From JAOUEA01 sp963719165 (GTDB lineage: Bacteria > Actinomycetota > UBA4738 > HRBIN12): a DNA stretch of 64,000 nucleotides. Both the position numbers and the translations under genes were made by a program. Below, in pieces: positions 26,600 through 35,054 of this stretch; the stretch's first letter is position 1; the number at the start of each line of letters is the position of its first letter. Below the pieces are notes generated by a model. That model made no database searches and had not been told where the DNA came from. It saw only the letters and a list, made by a program, of their open reading frames with translations. The DNA lies in the NCBI GenBank assembly GCA_963719165.1, contig CAVRAV010000001.1, positions 1,426,001-1,490,000 on the forward strand. The letters are read 5' to 3'.

Positions 26600-26617
26600 C
26601 CCCGGCGCTCGCCGGGG
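26600..26617. terminator. Bidirectional terminator-like hairpin
   Basis: CCCCGGC-GCTC-GCCGGGG is a perfect 7-bp stem between the convergent PMT and CPBP genes. AAA precedes it and CTCGGTCTT follows on the plus strand, so the minus-strand transcript has a short UUU after the stem. The location between two convergent stops supports a shared terminator. Confidence 0.65.
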
Positions 26618-26708
26618 CTCGGTCTTGATGGGATATCCCAACTACGAGCATACCGTCGCACGCCCACATCGCAAGGCCGCGGCGCCGAGCGTCACCGAAC
26701 GTTCACAA

Positions 26709-27470
26709 CTACGAGAACCCCGGCAGGTGGCGGCGGAACAGCAGGAACCCGACGCCGGCGCCGACGTCGAGCAGGAGATGGGCGACCACGAAGGGCCACG
26801 TGCGCCGCCACCGAAGGAAGAGGAACCCGAACAGCAACCCCATGAGGAGGTTCCCCATGAACCCGCCCCACCCCTGGTAGAGGTGGTAGCTCCCGCGCAG
26901 GAGGGCCGCCCCCGTCACGGCGGCCACGGCGGACCATCGGAGCTGCTGCAAGCGGGTCACGAGGTAGCCGAGCACGATGATCTCCTCGAGCAGGGCGGCC
27001 GCGGCGGCATTGAGCAGAAGTGCGGGAACGGTCCACCAGTGCCCCAGGGGCGGCACGGGCACCACGAACCGATTCACGCCGAGCGCCACCGCCCCGAGGT
27101 AGATCGCGAGCCCGCCCGCGGCCACGACGGCGAACAAGATGAGTCCGCGCCCGATGTCCTGGCGGGGTCGATCCGCTCCGAGGCCGATGGCGCCGATCCC
27201 CTCGCCGTCGCGCCGGACGATATGGAGGACGAGGTAGACGGGGGCGAGGCCGAACACGAAGCCCAGGATCTGCTTGAGGAACTCGTTGCTCTGGTTCCCC
27301 GCCGCCACGTAGACCCCGCGCAAGGGCGCGGAGAGCAGGTCGAGGATCGCGTACACCGCGCTCGCGAGCACCGAGAGCATGAGCACGACGAGCACCTCTT
27401 CGGCGAGCGTGCGCGGATCGGCGGGCGCCGGCGGGACGGGAGGAAGGGTCCTGCGGTCGGACAGACGCAT
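26709..27470 (-). CDS. CPBP-family intramembrane metalloprotease
   Basis: This 253-aa protein has about seven membrane helices. It carries the CPBP (CAAX protease/bacteriocin-processing) motifs LLEEIIVLGY (Glu-Glu motif), RGSYHLYQG (His motif) and HLLLDVGAG (third, His-Asp). Members are site-II-like glutamate proteases involved in protein maturation or immunity, and the substrate here is unknown. ATG 27470 starts MRLSDRRTLP just before a Pro-rich segment and the first helix. The longer frame reaching 27968 overlaps a divergent gene and is a shadow. Confidence 0.8.
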   Translation of the reverse strand: MRLSDRRTLPPVPPAPADPRTLAEEVLVVLMLSVLASAVYAILDLLSAPLRGVYVAAGNQSNEFLKQILGFVFGLAPVYLVLHIVRRDGEGIGAIGLGADRPRQDIGRGLILFAVVAAGGLAIYLGAVALGVNRFVVPVPPLGHWWTVPALLLNAAAAALLEEIIVLGYLVTRLQQLRWSAVAAVTGAALLRGSYHLYQGWGGFMGNLLMGLLFGFLFLRWRRTWPFVVAHLLLDVGAGVGFLLFRRHLPGFS

Positions 27471-27508
27471 CCCGCAACGGTACGTCACGTCGGTATCGTG
27501 AGTGCGCG

Positions 27509-27772
27509 ATGACCGCCGGGAAAGCCCCCTTCGATCCAGAGACCCTCGAGGTCGGCGGTCGATACCGGGTGGACTACCGCCACGATCGGTTGCGCCGGAC
27601 GTTCCGAGCCGAAGGGACCTACCTCGGCACAGGCGACGGCGCGGCCGAGGACGGAACGCCCGTGCGTGTGCTTCGGCTCGAGGTGAAACCCCGGTTCGGC
27701 CGGTCGTCCGTGCAGAACGTCGACCCCAGCACCGTGGTGGACGTGTTGGACCTCGATGAGGAGTCCGACTAG
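27509..27772 (+). CDS. Small conserved-looking hypothetical protein (87 aa)
   Basis: The protein is acidic and beta-rich (FDPETLEVGGRYRVDYR ... VRVLRLEVKPRFGRSS ... VVDVLDLDEESD), with no membrane segment or known motif. Its ATG is divergent from the CPBP gene, and its stop lies two bases before the next gene, so it is probably cotranscribed with the FAD oxidoreductase. The codon use and the tight spacing support it being real. I do not recognise the family. Confidence 0.6.
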   Translation: MTAGKAPFDPETLEVGGRYRVDYRHDRLRRTFRAEGTYLGTGDGAAEDGTPVRVLRLEVKPRFGRSSVQNVDPSTVVDVLDLDEESD

Positions 27773-27774
27773 GA

Positions 27775-28992
27775 ATGCGGGAGCGTGCAGACCTGGTGAT
27801 CGTCGGGGCGGGCACGCTCGGCGGCTGGTCCTCGGTCTTCGCCGCAGAGTTCGGCGTCGGTAACGTGATGGTGATCGAGCGCGAGACGGCCGGGCTCGGT
27901 GCCTCGGGCCGGGCGGCCGGCATGGTCCGCTCGCAGGGTGGCGCGCCCGACACCGTGCGACTCGGCACATGGTCGATCGACTTCTACCGCAAGCAGCCGG
28001 AGCGCTACGCCGCGACCTCGGGGTTCGAAAGCGCGGGCTACGTGATACTCGCCTCGACGGTCGCCGACGAGCGCGCGGCACGAGAGCGGATCGCGATGCA
28101 GCACGAGGTCGGCCTCGATGTCCGCTGGGTCGATGCCGAGGAGGCCCGCGGCCTGAGCCCATCGCTCGGGCAGGACGGGTACCGGGGCGGTTCCTACGTC
28201 GCCATGGACGGCTGGATCGATCCGCCCCGCAACGTCCGCGCCTACCTACGTGCGATGCACGACGCCTCCGTCGTGCTGCGCGAGGGCGTGACGTTCCTCG
28301 GCCTGCGCACGCGCGCGGTCCGAGGAGGTGGCCGCGCGGTGACCGGCGTGGTGACGAGCTCCGGGACGGTGAGCACCCCGCGGGTGATCCTGACGGGAGG
28401 ACCGGCGCTCCAGGCGGTCGCCGACGCCGCGGGGGCCCGCGCCCTCGTGGGGTACGCCCGCCATCAGGTGGTGGTCACCGAGCCGCACGAGGCGCTCGCG
28501 ACCGACCGGTTCGGCGCCATGGTCTTCGATATCCACGCGGGTATCTACTGGCGACCTGAAGAAGGCGGCATCCTCTGGGGCATGTCGAACCCGCAGGAGC
28601 TCCCCGGCCCGGGGCGGGCGATCGATTGGGACTACCTGCGGAAGATGCGGCGCCGGCTGAACCGACTCGTCCCGCTCACCGCGGCATTGGGGATCAAGAA
28701 GGCATGGGCCGCCACCATCGAGTACACCCCCGATCACCTGCCGCTGCTGGGTCCGCTCGTGCTCCGCGACGGGAACGAACTCGGTGGCGTCACGATCGCG
28801 AGCGCCTGCGGGCACGGGATGATGTGGGGGCCGGCGGTGGCTCGCATCGCCGTGGACCACGCGATGGGCGTAGCGACGGACGTCATCGAGCACGCTGAGC
28901 ACTTCCGGATGGATCGTTTCGACGAGCACGGCCGCTCGCCGTTCATCGATCCGGTGGCGCTCCCCTTCCCGGTCCAGATCGCAGGCGTCTGA
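27775..28992 (+). CDS. FAD-dependent amine/amino-acid oxidase (DAO family)
   Basis: This 405-aa flavoenzyme of the glycine/sarcosine oxidase (DAO) family begins with the dinucleotide fold DLVIVGAGTLGGWSSVFAAE and the following acidic strand end VIERE. The middle has the Q-G-G-A-P region and HQVVVTEPHEAL. The C-terminal FAD contact is YTPDHLPLLGPL ... SACGHGMMWGP. It would oxidise a secondary or primary amine, releasing H2O2 or passing electrons on; the substrate is not visible. It is coupled to the 87-aa upstream gene by a two-base gap. Confidence 0.85.
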   Translation: MRERADLVIVGAGTLGGWSSVFAAEFGVGNVMVIERETAGLGASGRAAGMVRSQGGAPDTVRLGTWSIDFYRKQPERYAATSGFESAGYVILASTVADERAARERIAMQHEVGLDVRWVDAEEARGLSPSLGQDGYRGGSYVAMDGWIDPPRNVRAYLRAMHDASVVLREGVTFLGLRTRAVRGGGRAVTGVVTSSGTVSTPRVILTGGPALQAVADAAGARALVGYARHQVVVTEPHEALATDRFGAMVFDIHAGIYWRPEEGGILWGMSNPQELPGPGRAIDWDYLRKMRRRLNRLVPLTAALGIKKAWAATIEYTPDHLPLLGPLVLRDGNELGGVTIASACGHGMMWGPAVARIAVDHAMGVATDVIEHAEHFRMDRFDEHGRSPFIDPVALPFPVQIAGV

Positions 28993-29011
28993 GGCGAGCG
29001 GGCTCGAGCAG

Positions 29012-29485
29012 TCACCAGCCCGTGCCGGCGCACTGGGCGGCCGAGGCAGCGTCGACCTTGCCGTAGGTCACCGATCCGGCGTTCAACGCGGCGCATAGCG
29101 GGCCGGTGCCGCCCTTGGTCACGAAGACCACGGTCGCCGGTCCGAGGCCGCGGACGCTGACGCTTCCCGTGGTGGCGAGGCCGGCCGCATCGAACCGCGC
29201 CTGCGGGTCGAACTGCGCGGCCTGTGCGACCCCGTAGCCCAGCAGCGTGCCCTGTTCCGCGTACCAGGTCTGGGCGCCCACCAGCGCGTTCTTGAGTGAG
29301 AGCTCGGCCGACACGTCGTTGGTCCGCCCGATCGCGTCGATACCCGTCTGTGCGGAATCGACTTCCTTGCGGGAGAGGAATACGTAGGGGACCGCGGCGA
29401 AGGCGCCTACCACGACCAGGATCACGACCCAGCCGATCATGCTCAGCTCGCCGGCCTCGCCCCGGAACCTGATCGGGCGTTCCAT
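29012..29485 (-). CDS. Type IV pilin-like membrane protein
   Basis: The 157-aa protein begins RFRGEAGELSMIGWVVILVV, which resembles a prepilin leader (RGE-x-G then a hydrophobic helix) but lacks the Phe+1/Glu+5 pair. After the helix come the pilin-like SRKEVDSAQTGI and LKNALVGAQTWYAEQGTLLG, then a small beta domain with two cysteines (GPLCAALN ... AAQCAGTGW) that may pair. I read it as a pilin-fold protein anchored by an uncleaved or atypically cleaved helix. A similar protein is encoded at 50314-50811. No assembly genes are nearby. Confidence 0.6.
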   Translation of the reverse strand: MERPIRFRGEAGELSMIGWVVILVVVGAFAAVPYVFLSRKEVDSAQTGIDAIGRTNDVSAELSLKNALVGAQTWYAEQGTLLGYGVAQAAQFDPQARFDAAGLATTGSVSVRGLGPATVVFVTKGGTGPLCAALNAGSVTYGKVDAASAAQCAGTGW

Positions 29486-29536
29486 AGGGACGCCATCGGC
29501 GCGTCCCCGGCGCAGCTGTAGGGGGTTTTCGTGTCC

Positions 29537-29770
29537 TCAGAGGAGCAGCACGGGGCAGGTCAGCGTGCGGGTGATGCCCTCGAGCCCCTGCATGGGCATC
29601 ACGGTGGCCTTCGCCAGGATGTCGAGGTCGGCGGCCTCGACGCGTGCCACCACGTCGTATGGCCCGGTGACCGGGTCGACCGCGACGACGCCGTCGATCC
29701 CCCGGATCTGTTCGGTGACCTGCGCCGCCTTGCCCACTTCGGTTTGGATGAGGATGTAGGCGTTCACCAT
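29537..29770 (-). CDS. Stand-alone Lrp/AsnC ligand-binding (RAM) domain protein
   Basis: This 77-aa protein is a RAM (AsnC_trans_reg) domain without the helix-turn-helix half: VNAYILIQTEVGKAAQVTEQ ... GVVAVDPVTGPYDVVARVEA ... GLEGITRTLTCPVLL. Such SMD proteins form rings that bind amino acids and may modulate partner Lrp proteins. The V-x-G-x-Y-D motif is intact. It is flanked by unrelated small genes on the same strand. Confidence 0.87.
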   Translation of the reverse strand: MVNAYILIQTEVGKAAQVTEQIRGIDGVVAVDPVTGPYDVVARVEAADLDILAKATVMPMQGLEGITRTLTCPVLLL

Positions 29771-29839
29771 CTGCCGCTCCCTCTTTCGGCTGGCTACGCT
29801 CGCCAGGTCGTGCCCCGGGTCGCCGGCATCCTCGGCGGC

Positions 29840-30376
29840 CTAGCTCTTCGCCTTCCCGCTCAAGATGTCTTTGACCCTGTCGAAGAAGCCCCCCGTCGCG
29901 TCCTTGGCCTTGTCGGTCGCCGGACCAACCGCGTCCTTCGCTTTGAGCGCGGCGTCGCCCGTGGCGCCGAGCGCCTTGCTCGCGAGACCGCCCGCCGTGT
30001 CCACGGCCTTGCTCGTGATCGGGGCCGCCTTGTCCACCAGGCCGCTCGCCGTTCCCTTCGCCTTCTCAACCACGGGCGCGGCCTTGTCGGCCAAGGTTCC
30101 CGCCGCGTCCTTGGCCTTGTCGGCCGCGCTCTGTGCGCCGTCCCCCGTCTTGTCGGTCGCCGCTTGGGCGGCGTCGTTCGCCTTGTCGGCCGCGCCCTGG
30201 GCCGCATCCTTCGCCTTGTCCGCCGCGCCCTGGGTCGCATCGGCGGCCTTGTCGGCCGCGCCCTGGGCGGCGTCCTTCGCCTTGTCCGCCGCGCCCTGGG
30301 TCGCATCGGCGGCCTTGTCCGCCGCGCCCTGGGCGGCGTCCTTCGCCTTGTCGGCGGCGCTCTGTTCGTCGCTCAT
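29840..30376 (-). CDS. LEA-like protein built of 11-residue AADKAKDAAQG repeats
   Basis: The 178-aa protein is almost wholly Ala, Lys, Asp, Gly, Thr and Gln. After MSDEQS it consists of about fifteen 11-residue units. The first eight are near-perfect (AADKAKDAAQG alternating with AADKAADATQG) and later ones drift (LADKAAPVVEK, AKGTASGLVDK). This 11-mer pattern is the hallmark of group 3 LEA and apolipoprotein-like amphipathic helices linked to desiccation tolerance or lipid surfaces (family knowledge). It ends GFFDRVKDILSGKAKS. ATG 30376 was chosen over the upstream one at 30436 because repeats start right after it. Confidence 0.75.
   Translation of the reverse strand: MSDEQSAADKAKDAAQGAADKAADATQGAADKAKDAAQGAADKAADATQGAADKAKDAAQGAADKANDAAQAATDKTGDGAQSAADKAKDAAGTLADKAAPVVEKAKGTASGLVDKAAPITSKAVDTAGGLASKALGATGDAALKAKDAVGPATDKAKDATGGFFDRVKDILSGKAKS
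30180..30372. repeat. 33-bp coding tandem repeats (66-bp higher-order unit)
   Basis: Within the LEA-like gene the DNA repeats every 33 bases, with alternating units making a 66-base higher-order period. 'GCCGCGCCCTGGGCGGCGTCCTTCGC' type blocks recur almost unchanged at about 30260 and 30325. The near identity at DNA level shows recent duplication or gene-conversion rather than old divergence. Confidence 0.75.
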
Positions 30377-30520
30377 CGTTGCTCCTTCACGAGTCGTGGG
30401 ACCCCCCATCGTTCCGGGACCGGTGGATAACGGCAAACCTGCAGGTCAGGAGGCTAGTTCGAGGGCTCCGAGAGCGCGGGGATCGAGTGGTTCGCCGAGA
30501 TGCGCGAAGTTGTCCGCTTA

Positions 30521-30530
30521 TGATCGTTCT
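30521..30530 (+). promoter_or_regulatory. Candidate operator TGATCGTTCT before the GH4 gene
   Basis: TGATCGTTCT lies 16 bases before the GH4 start codon. The identical 10-mer is at 35835-35844 in the DeoR/SIS intergenic region, followed 22 bases later by TGCTCGTTCT. Shared rare motifs at both transcription units suggest control by the DeoR-type regulator of this island. This is inference from two sites. Confidence 0.4.
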
Positions 30531-30545
30531 GCAACACTTCCGCGC

Positions 30546-31860
30546 ATGGCCAAGGTCACCATCATCGGCGCCGGCAGCGTCGAGTTCACCCGCAACATCG
30601 TGGCGGATCTCGCCTCCTACGAGGAACTGCACGGGACCCTGGAGATCGCGCTTCACGACATCGACGAGGAACGACTCGCCACGGCCGAACGAGCGGCACG
30701 ACGTCTCGTCGAGCAGGTGGGCGCCGGGTACGACGTGGCGGCGTTCTTCGACCGTCGCGCCGCCTTCGACGGCGCCGACTACCTGATCAACGAGATCCAG
30801 GTGGGCGGCTTCGCGGCGACCCTGACAGACTTCGAGGTGCCCAAGACCTACGGCGTGCGGCAGACGATCGCGGACACCATCGGGATCGGCGGCATCATGC
30901 GCGGGCTCCGGACCATCCCGGTGATGGCGGCGATGGCCGACGACATGGCGGCGCTCTGCCCGCACGGCCTCCTGCTCAACTACACCAACCCCATGGCGAT
31001 GGTCCCGTGGGGGATCTGGGCGGGATCGGCGTTCCCCGCCGAGCGCACGATCGGCGTCTGCCACAGCGTGCGCGACACGCATCGGTTCCTGGCCGAGACG
31101 GTGGGCGTCGCCGAGGAGGATATCTCGTTCATCACCGCAGGCTTCAACCACCAGTGCTTCGTGTACCGGTTCGAAGATCGCCACACGGGCGAGGATCTCT
31201 ACCCCCGCCTGCGGGCGAAGATCGACGCGGACCGAAGAGGGGCTCGGCCGTCGCGTTCGCGTTGAGTTGTTCCGGCGGTTCGGCTTCTTCCCGACCGAAT
31301 CCTCCGAGCACTCCGCGGAATACGTCCCATGGCTCCTGCACCACGACGACCAGGTGACGCACTTCCGCAGCGAGATCGACGAGTACCTGCGACGCAGCGA
31401 GGAGAACCTCCGCGAGTTCGACGAGCTTCGAGCCAAGCTCGATACGGGCGAGGAGCTTGAGATCGAGCTCAACAGCGAGCTTGCGTCCGAGATCGTGCGC
31501 GCCGTGGAGTCGGGAGTCGCGCGCGAGGTCTACGGGAACGTGCGCAACGCCGGCCTGATCGAAGGCCTCCCGGAGGACGCGTGCGTCGAGGTCCCGTGCG
31601 TCGCCGGCAAGAACGGCGTTCTCCCCACCCGCGTGGGGCGTCTGCCGCTCCAGACGCTCGCACTCAACCGCACCTTCTTGAACGTGGTGGAGCTCACGGT
31701 GCACGCGGCGCTGGAACAGCGCCGCGACCTCGTCTACGCCGCCGCGCTCCTGGATCCGAACACGGCGGCGACCCTTGCCTCGGGCCAGATCGTGGCGATG
31801 TGCGACGACCTGATCGCGGCCCACGGCGACCTCATGCCCGAGGGCATCGCCAAGGGCTAG
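30546..31860 (+). pseudogene. GH4 alpha-galactosidase/6-phospho-glucosidase-type hydrolase, single frameshift
   Basis: GH4 enzymes cleave galactosides or phospho-glucosides by an NAD- and Mn-dependent redox mechanism. The first part (30546-31232) has KVTIIGAGSVEFTRNIVADL, LINEIQVGG, the GIGGIMRGLRTIP loop, NYTNPMA, the metal Cys in TIGVCHSV and AGFNHQC. The frame then breaks, and the rest continues in another frame (31234-31860: EEGLGRRVRVELFRRFGF, FPTESSEHSAEYVPW, and the catalytic-region VEVPCVAGKNGVLP). One extra C at 31233 explains the break; removing it gives a normal 437-aa enzyme. It may be a real mutation or a sequencing error. NYTNP and the alpha-galactosidase-like C-terminus favour a MelA/AglA type. 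Confidence 0.85.
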
Positions 31861-32729
31861 CGATCCGCCGCGGCCCGTTCGCGGATACCGGCGAGGCCCG
31901 ACGCGACGAACCGATCCTCTCCCGTGTCGAGGCCGTGAGCGACCTCGTGCCAGGGCATGAACAGGAACGAGAAGTGCGCCCTGCCGTGGAAGCCCGCATC
32001 GGGCGGCCCGCCGTACGCGGCGAGGGCGCGTTCCCCGGCGCCGGGGCGCGCGCCGAGGAACCAGGCGAAGTCCCAAGCGGGATCCCCGATCCCGGCCTCC
32101 TCCCAGTCGATCACGCCCGCGAGATCGCCCGACGGGCTCACGAGCACGTGCTCGGGGCCGAGGTCGCCGTGCGTCACGCACGTCGCGAAGCGCCAGAGGG
32201 CGTCGTCGCCGAGGTAGGCGGCGAAGCTGCTCGCGAACGACGAACGTTCGTCCGGGCGCAGCAACGGGAAGACCCGCTCGCGCATCATCGCCAGCTCTGC
32301 GCGCCGCTCTTCGCGCAGGACCTCCGCCGGCCTGGCGCGCAGCCCCAGGTATTCGGGAGGAACCAGGTGGAGGTCGTAGAGGAACCGACCCAGCCGTTCG
32401 GGCCAGACCCCTTCCTCGCCCGCGTCGGCGACCGAACGTCCTTCGAGCTTGCGGTACCCCATGACCACCGGATCGAGCGACACGAGCTCGGGTTCGGGCA
32501 CCGTGCCGCTCACCTCCGCCGCGATCTCCGGGAGCATGTCGATCTGCCCGCGCAGCGTCGCTTCGGCCGCCTCCCCCAGCGGGAACTGCAGGATCCAAAC
32601 GTCGTTGACCTCGTACGTGGAGCAGGTCCAGCCCTCGCCGACCGGCGAGAAGGTCGCGATCCTCCCGAGCTCGGGGAACCGAGCCTCCGCGAACGCCCGG
32701 TGCTCGGCAACGCGCGCCGCCTCGCTCAT
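31857..32729 (-). CDS. APH-family phosphotransferase
   Basis: This 290-aa kinase has the aminoglycoside-phosphotransferase/choline-kinase fold. The ATP half contains FSPVGEGWTCSTYEVND. The catalytic loop is CVTHGDLGPEHVLVS (His-Gly-Asp, Asn replaced by Glu-His), and the metal-binding segment is VIDWEEAGIGDPAWDFAWF. Located in the sugar island and coupled to an MFS gene (ATGA overlap at 32726), it may phosphorylate a sugar or small metabolite instead of conferring resistance. It is convergent with the GH4 gene, with the stop codons overlapping. Confidence 0.8.
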   Translation of the reverse strand: MSEAARVAEHRAFAEARFPELGRIATFSPVGEGWTCSTYEVNDVWILQFPLGEAAEATLRGQIDMLPEIAAEVSGTVPEPELVSLDPVVMGYRKLEGRSVADAGEEGVWPERLGRFLYDLHLVPPEYLGLRARPAEVLREERRAELAMMRERVFPLLRPDERSSFASSFAAYLGDDALWRFATCVTHGDLGPEHVLVSPSGDLAGVIDWEEAGIGDPAWDFAWFLGARPGAGERALAAYGGPPDAGFHGRAHFSFLFMPWHEVAHGLDTGEDRFVASGLAGIRERAAADR

Positions 32730-33967
32730 CCGAGCGGCTCCGGCGGCGAGAACGAGGGATCGGCCGGGACGTCGTCGGCGCCGGGGCGATCGAGCTCGGG
32801 GACGGCGAGCGCGAACCAGGCGACCGCGGCCCCGGCCAGCGCGAGCGCCGAGGCCCCCGTGTACAAGACCACGGGACCCGCGTGTTGGTACACGAAGCCG
32901 CCGACCCCGGCGCCGAGGATGGGGCCGAGCCCGAACCCTACCGCCTGAGCGATGGAGTTCCCGGTCGAGTAGAGCGAGGACGGCAGGAGCCGGCCCACCA
33001 CCACCACGCCGGTCGTGAACAGGAGGCTGAAGGCCAGCCCCTCGAAGACCGACAGCAGCGAGACGATGGTGGGGTCGTCGATGAGCCCCCATAAGAGGAA
33101 GCCCGTCGCGTAGACCAAGGCGCCGAGCACGTAGACCTTGCGCAGGCCGAAGCGTGCGTGCAGCCGGGAGCTGTAACGCATCGTCGGGACCTCGATGAGG
33201 CCGCCGGCCGCGGTGCCGATCCCCACGAGCAGCGGGCCGCCGCCCTCGCTCACGATCTTGAGCGCGATGAAGTTCCACGCGGCGTTGAAGCCGGTCCACA
33301 CGAGGAACAGCGCCGCGAGGTACCCCCACAGCCGCGGCGCCGCGCGGAAGGCCGCGCCCACGGCGCCGAGCCGCCCGTCGCCCGAGCTCACGTGACGCGG
33401 GAGGTCCCGGCGCACGGTGAAGGACCACGCGAGCACCACGGCGCTCGACATCGAGAAGAACGGCATCGCCCAGCTCACTCCCCACGCGCGCAGCAACGCG
33501 CCGAACGCGAGGCAGCCGACCGCATAGCTCAGGCTCTCCCAGGCTCGGATGCGGCCGTAGTCCGACATGCGCGCGTCGCCGAGGTGCTCGAGGGCGATGG
33601 CGTCCACGTTGGGTCCGAACGTCACCATGCTCCCGGCCAGCAGGAAGCCCACCACCGCCACCGACATCACGCCGTGGGCCGTCGTCATGACGAGCGAGAA
33701 CAGGCACGCCCCCGCCACACCGATCTGCAACGTGGTCCTGCGGCCGAGGGTGGCGTCCGCGAGTTGTCCCCACAGGGGGTTCAGCAATACCCGCGCGAGC
33801 GCCATCGCCGCGATGACGAGGCCGATGTCGCTCCCGCTCAGGCCCTTGCTCTGATCGAGGTAGAGCGCGAGGAACGGGAAGAACGCGGCGATCACGAACC
33901 CCGACGTCAGGAAGAGGCCCTGCACCGCCACCGAGGGCGACGGGCGACGGTCTACGCGCCCACTCAC
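32726..33967 (-). CDS. MFS transporter (MFS_1-like)
   Basis: This 413-aa protein has about twelve membrane helices. The loop motif GQLADATLGRRTTLQIGVAG after helix 2 is the major-facilitator A motif. Helix 7-12 repeats include the GLRKVYVLGALVYATGFLL loop. It resembles the LacY/nucleoside-type MFS_1-like group that carries sugars. GTG 33967 overlaps the amidohydrolase stop as GTGA, and the stop overlaps the APH start as ATGA, so three genes form a tightly coupled operon. Confidence 0.87.
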   Translation of the reverse strand: MSGRVDRRPSPSVAVQGLFLTSGFVIAAFFPFLALYLDQSKGLSGSDIGLVIAAMALARVLLNPLWGQLADATLGRRTTLQIGVAGACLFSLVMTTAHGVMSVAVVGFLLAGSMVTFGPNVDAIALEHLGDARMSDYGRIRAWESLSYAVGCLAFGALLRAWGVSWAMPFFSMSSAVVLAWSFTVRRDLPRHVSSGDGRLGAVGAAFRAAPRLWGYLAALFLVWTGFNAAWNFIALKIVSEGGGPLLVGIGTAAGGLIEVPTMRYSSRLHARFGLRKVYVLGALVYATGFLLWGLIDDPTIVSLLSVFEGLAFSLLFTTGVVVVGRLLPSSLYSTGNSIAQAVGFGLGPILGAGVGGFVYQHAGPVVLYTGASALALAGAAVAWFALAVPELDRPGADDVPADPSFSPPEPLG

Positions 33968-35043
33968 CGGCCGAGCCCCGGCACCAGCCGGAGCGCGTTC
34001 TCCGCGTAAACCTTCCGCAGTACTTCGGCAGGCAGGTCGAGTCCCGAGATCGCCCATCGGCCCTGAGGCGGGACGTCGTCGGACGCGTACGCGAAGTGTT
34101 CGTCGTCGGTCTCGAGGAAGCGGAAATGCGTGATGTAGGTCTCCCGGTCCGGGGGGGATGCGTCCGTGCCGAACAGGATACGGTCGGGGTGGCGCTCGAA
34201 GAGCCGACGAGCGGCGCGCGGCTGGCGACCGAGCTCCGCGATGCGCGCGGCGATGTCGACGTGAAAGTTGGGGTGGGCGTCGAGCATGCGCGCGACCCAC
34301 GCCAGATCCTCCACGTACCCGCCGACATGTGCGCCGATGAACGTGGTGCGGGGGTGGCGCGCCACGAGGGATCCCAGCGCATCCACGATCGTCCGGAACG
34401 CCGGGAACCGGCTGCGGTCACCGAACCACCAGTCGGGATGCTCCGCGAGTTCCTCGAGGCGCTCGTTCGTCTCGTCGAGCGGCTGGAAGAACGCCGCCGG
34501 GTCGCCCACGTGGATCAAGACCGGTACCTCGGCCTCGGCCGCCGCGAGCCATAGGGGGTCGAGACGCTCGTCGTCGGGCATCACCAGAGCGCCGGCCTCA
34601 TCGCGCACATGCAGGCCGAGGATCTTCCACACTTTCATCCCTCGGGCGCCGCGGTCGACGGCCTCGTGGAGCTGTGCGGCCATCCGCGACGCGAACGCGC
34701 CGCCGCGCGCAGGCTCGTCCCAATCCACCTGGCAGAAGGTGACGAACCGCCCGGGGTGAGCCCGGTCGTACCGCGCGAGGTTCGCCTCCAGTTCCCCGGC
34801 GCGGCCGTCCAGATTCACGATGCTCCGAACGCCGCAGGCGTCCATCAGCTCGACGAGGGCCCCCACGTCGGGCGCGCCCCAGCCCTCGCTCAGCCACCGT
34901 CCGAGGTGGTTGTGCGCGTCCACGACCGGGAACGCCGCCCGCTTCACGCCGTGCGTCGGGAGCTGGAGCGTTGAGCGCGGGCGATAGTCCCGCAGCGGGA
35001 GGTCGCGCAGCCGCTGCGGGAATGACGGGTCGTCGCGATCCAT
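33964..35043 (-). CDS. Amidohydrolase-2 family metal-dependent hydrolase
   Basis: This 359-aa TIM-barrel protein of the amidohydrolase_2 (ACMSD/lactonase-like) family has a HxH metal site in VVDAHNHLGRW, MKVWKILGLHV, LIHVGDP, FIGAHVGGYVED and the final Asp in LFGTDASPPDRETY. Members decarboxylate or hydrolyse lactones and related rings. In this island a sugar-lactone or acid substrate is possible, but not shown. It begins 11 bases after the DeoR-type regulator on the same strand. Confidence 0.83.
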   Translation of the reverse strand: MDRDDPSFPQRLRDLPLRDYRPRSTLQLPTHGVKRAAFPVVDAHNHLGRWLSEGWGAPDVGALVELMDACGVRSIVNLDGRAGELEANLARYDRAHPGRFVTFCQVDWDEPARGGAFASRMAAQLHEAVDRGARGMKVWKILGLHVRDEAGALVMPDDERLDPLWLAAAEAEVPVLIHVGDPAAFFQPLDETNERLEELAEHPDWWFGDRSRFPAFRTIVDALGSLVARHPRTTFIGAHVGGYVEDLAWVARMLDAHPNFHVDIAARIAELGRQPRAARRLFERHPDRILFGTDASPPDRETYITHFRFLETDDEHFAYASDDVPPQGRWAISGLDLPAEVLRKVYAENALRLVPGLGR

Positions 35044-35054
35044 CGACGCGGCCC

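Noticed and set aside
24084..26669. Open frame of about 860 codons on the minus strand opposite the PMT gene
   Set aside because: Arg/Pro/His-rich shadow; the PMT gene on the plus strand has clear catalytic motifs and membrane helices.
30180..30372. Regular repeats suggesting a CRISPR array
   Set aside because: The repeats are contiguous 33-base coding units without spacers and translate to an 11-residue protein repeat.
31857..32729. Antibiotic-resistance aminoglycoside kinase
   Set aside because: The fold matches, but the catalytic-loop context and its place in a sugar operon with no mobile element give no support for a resistance role.
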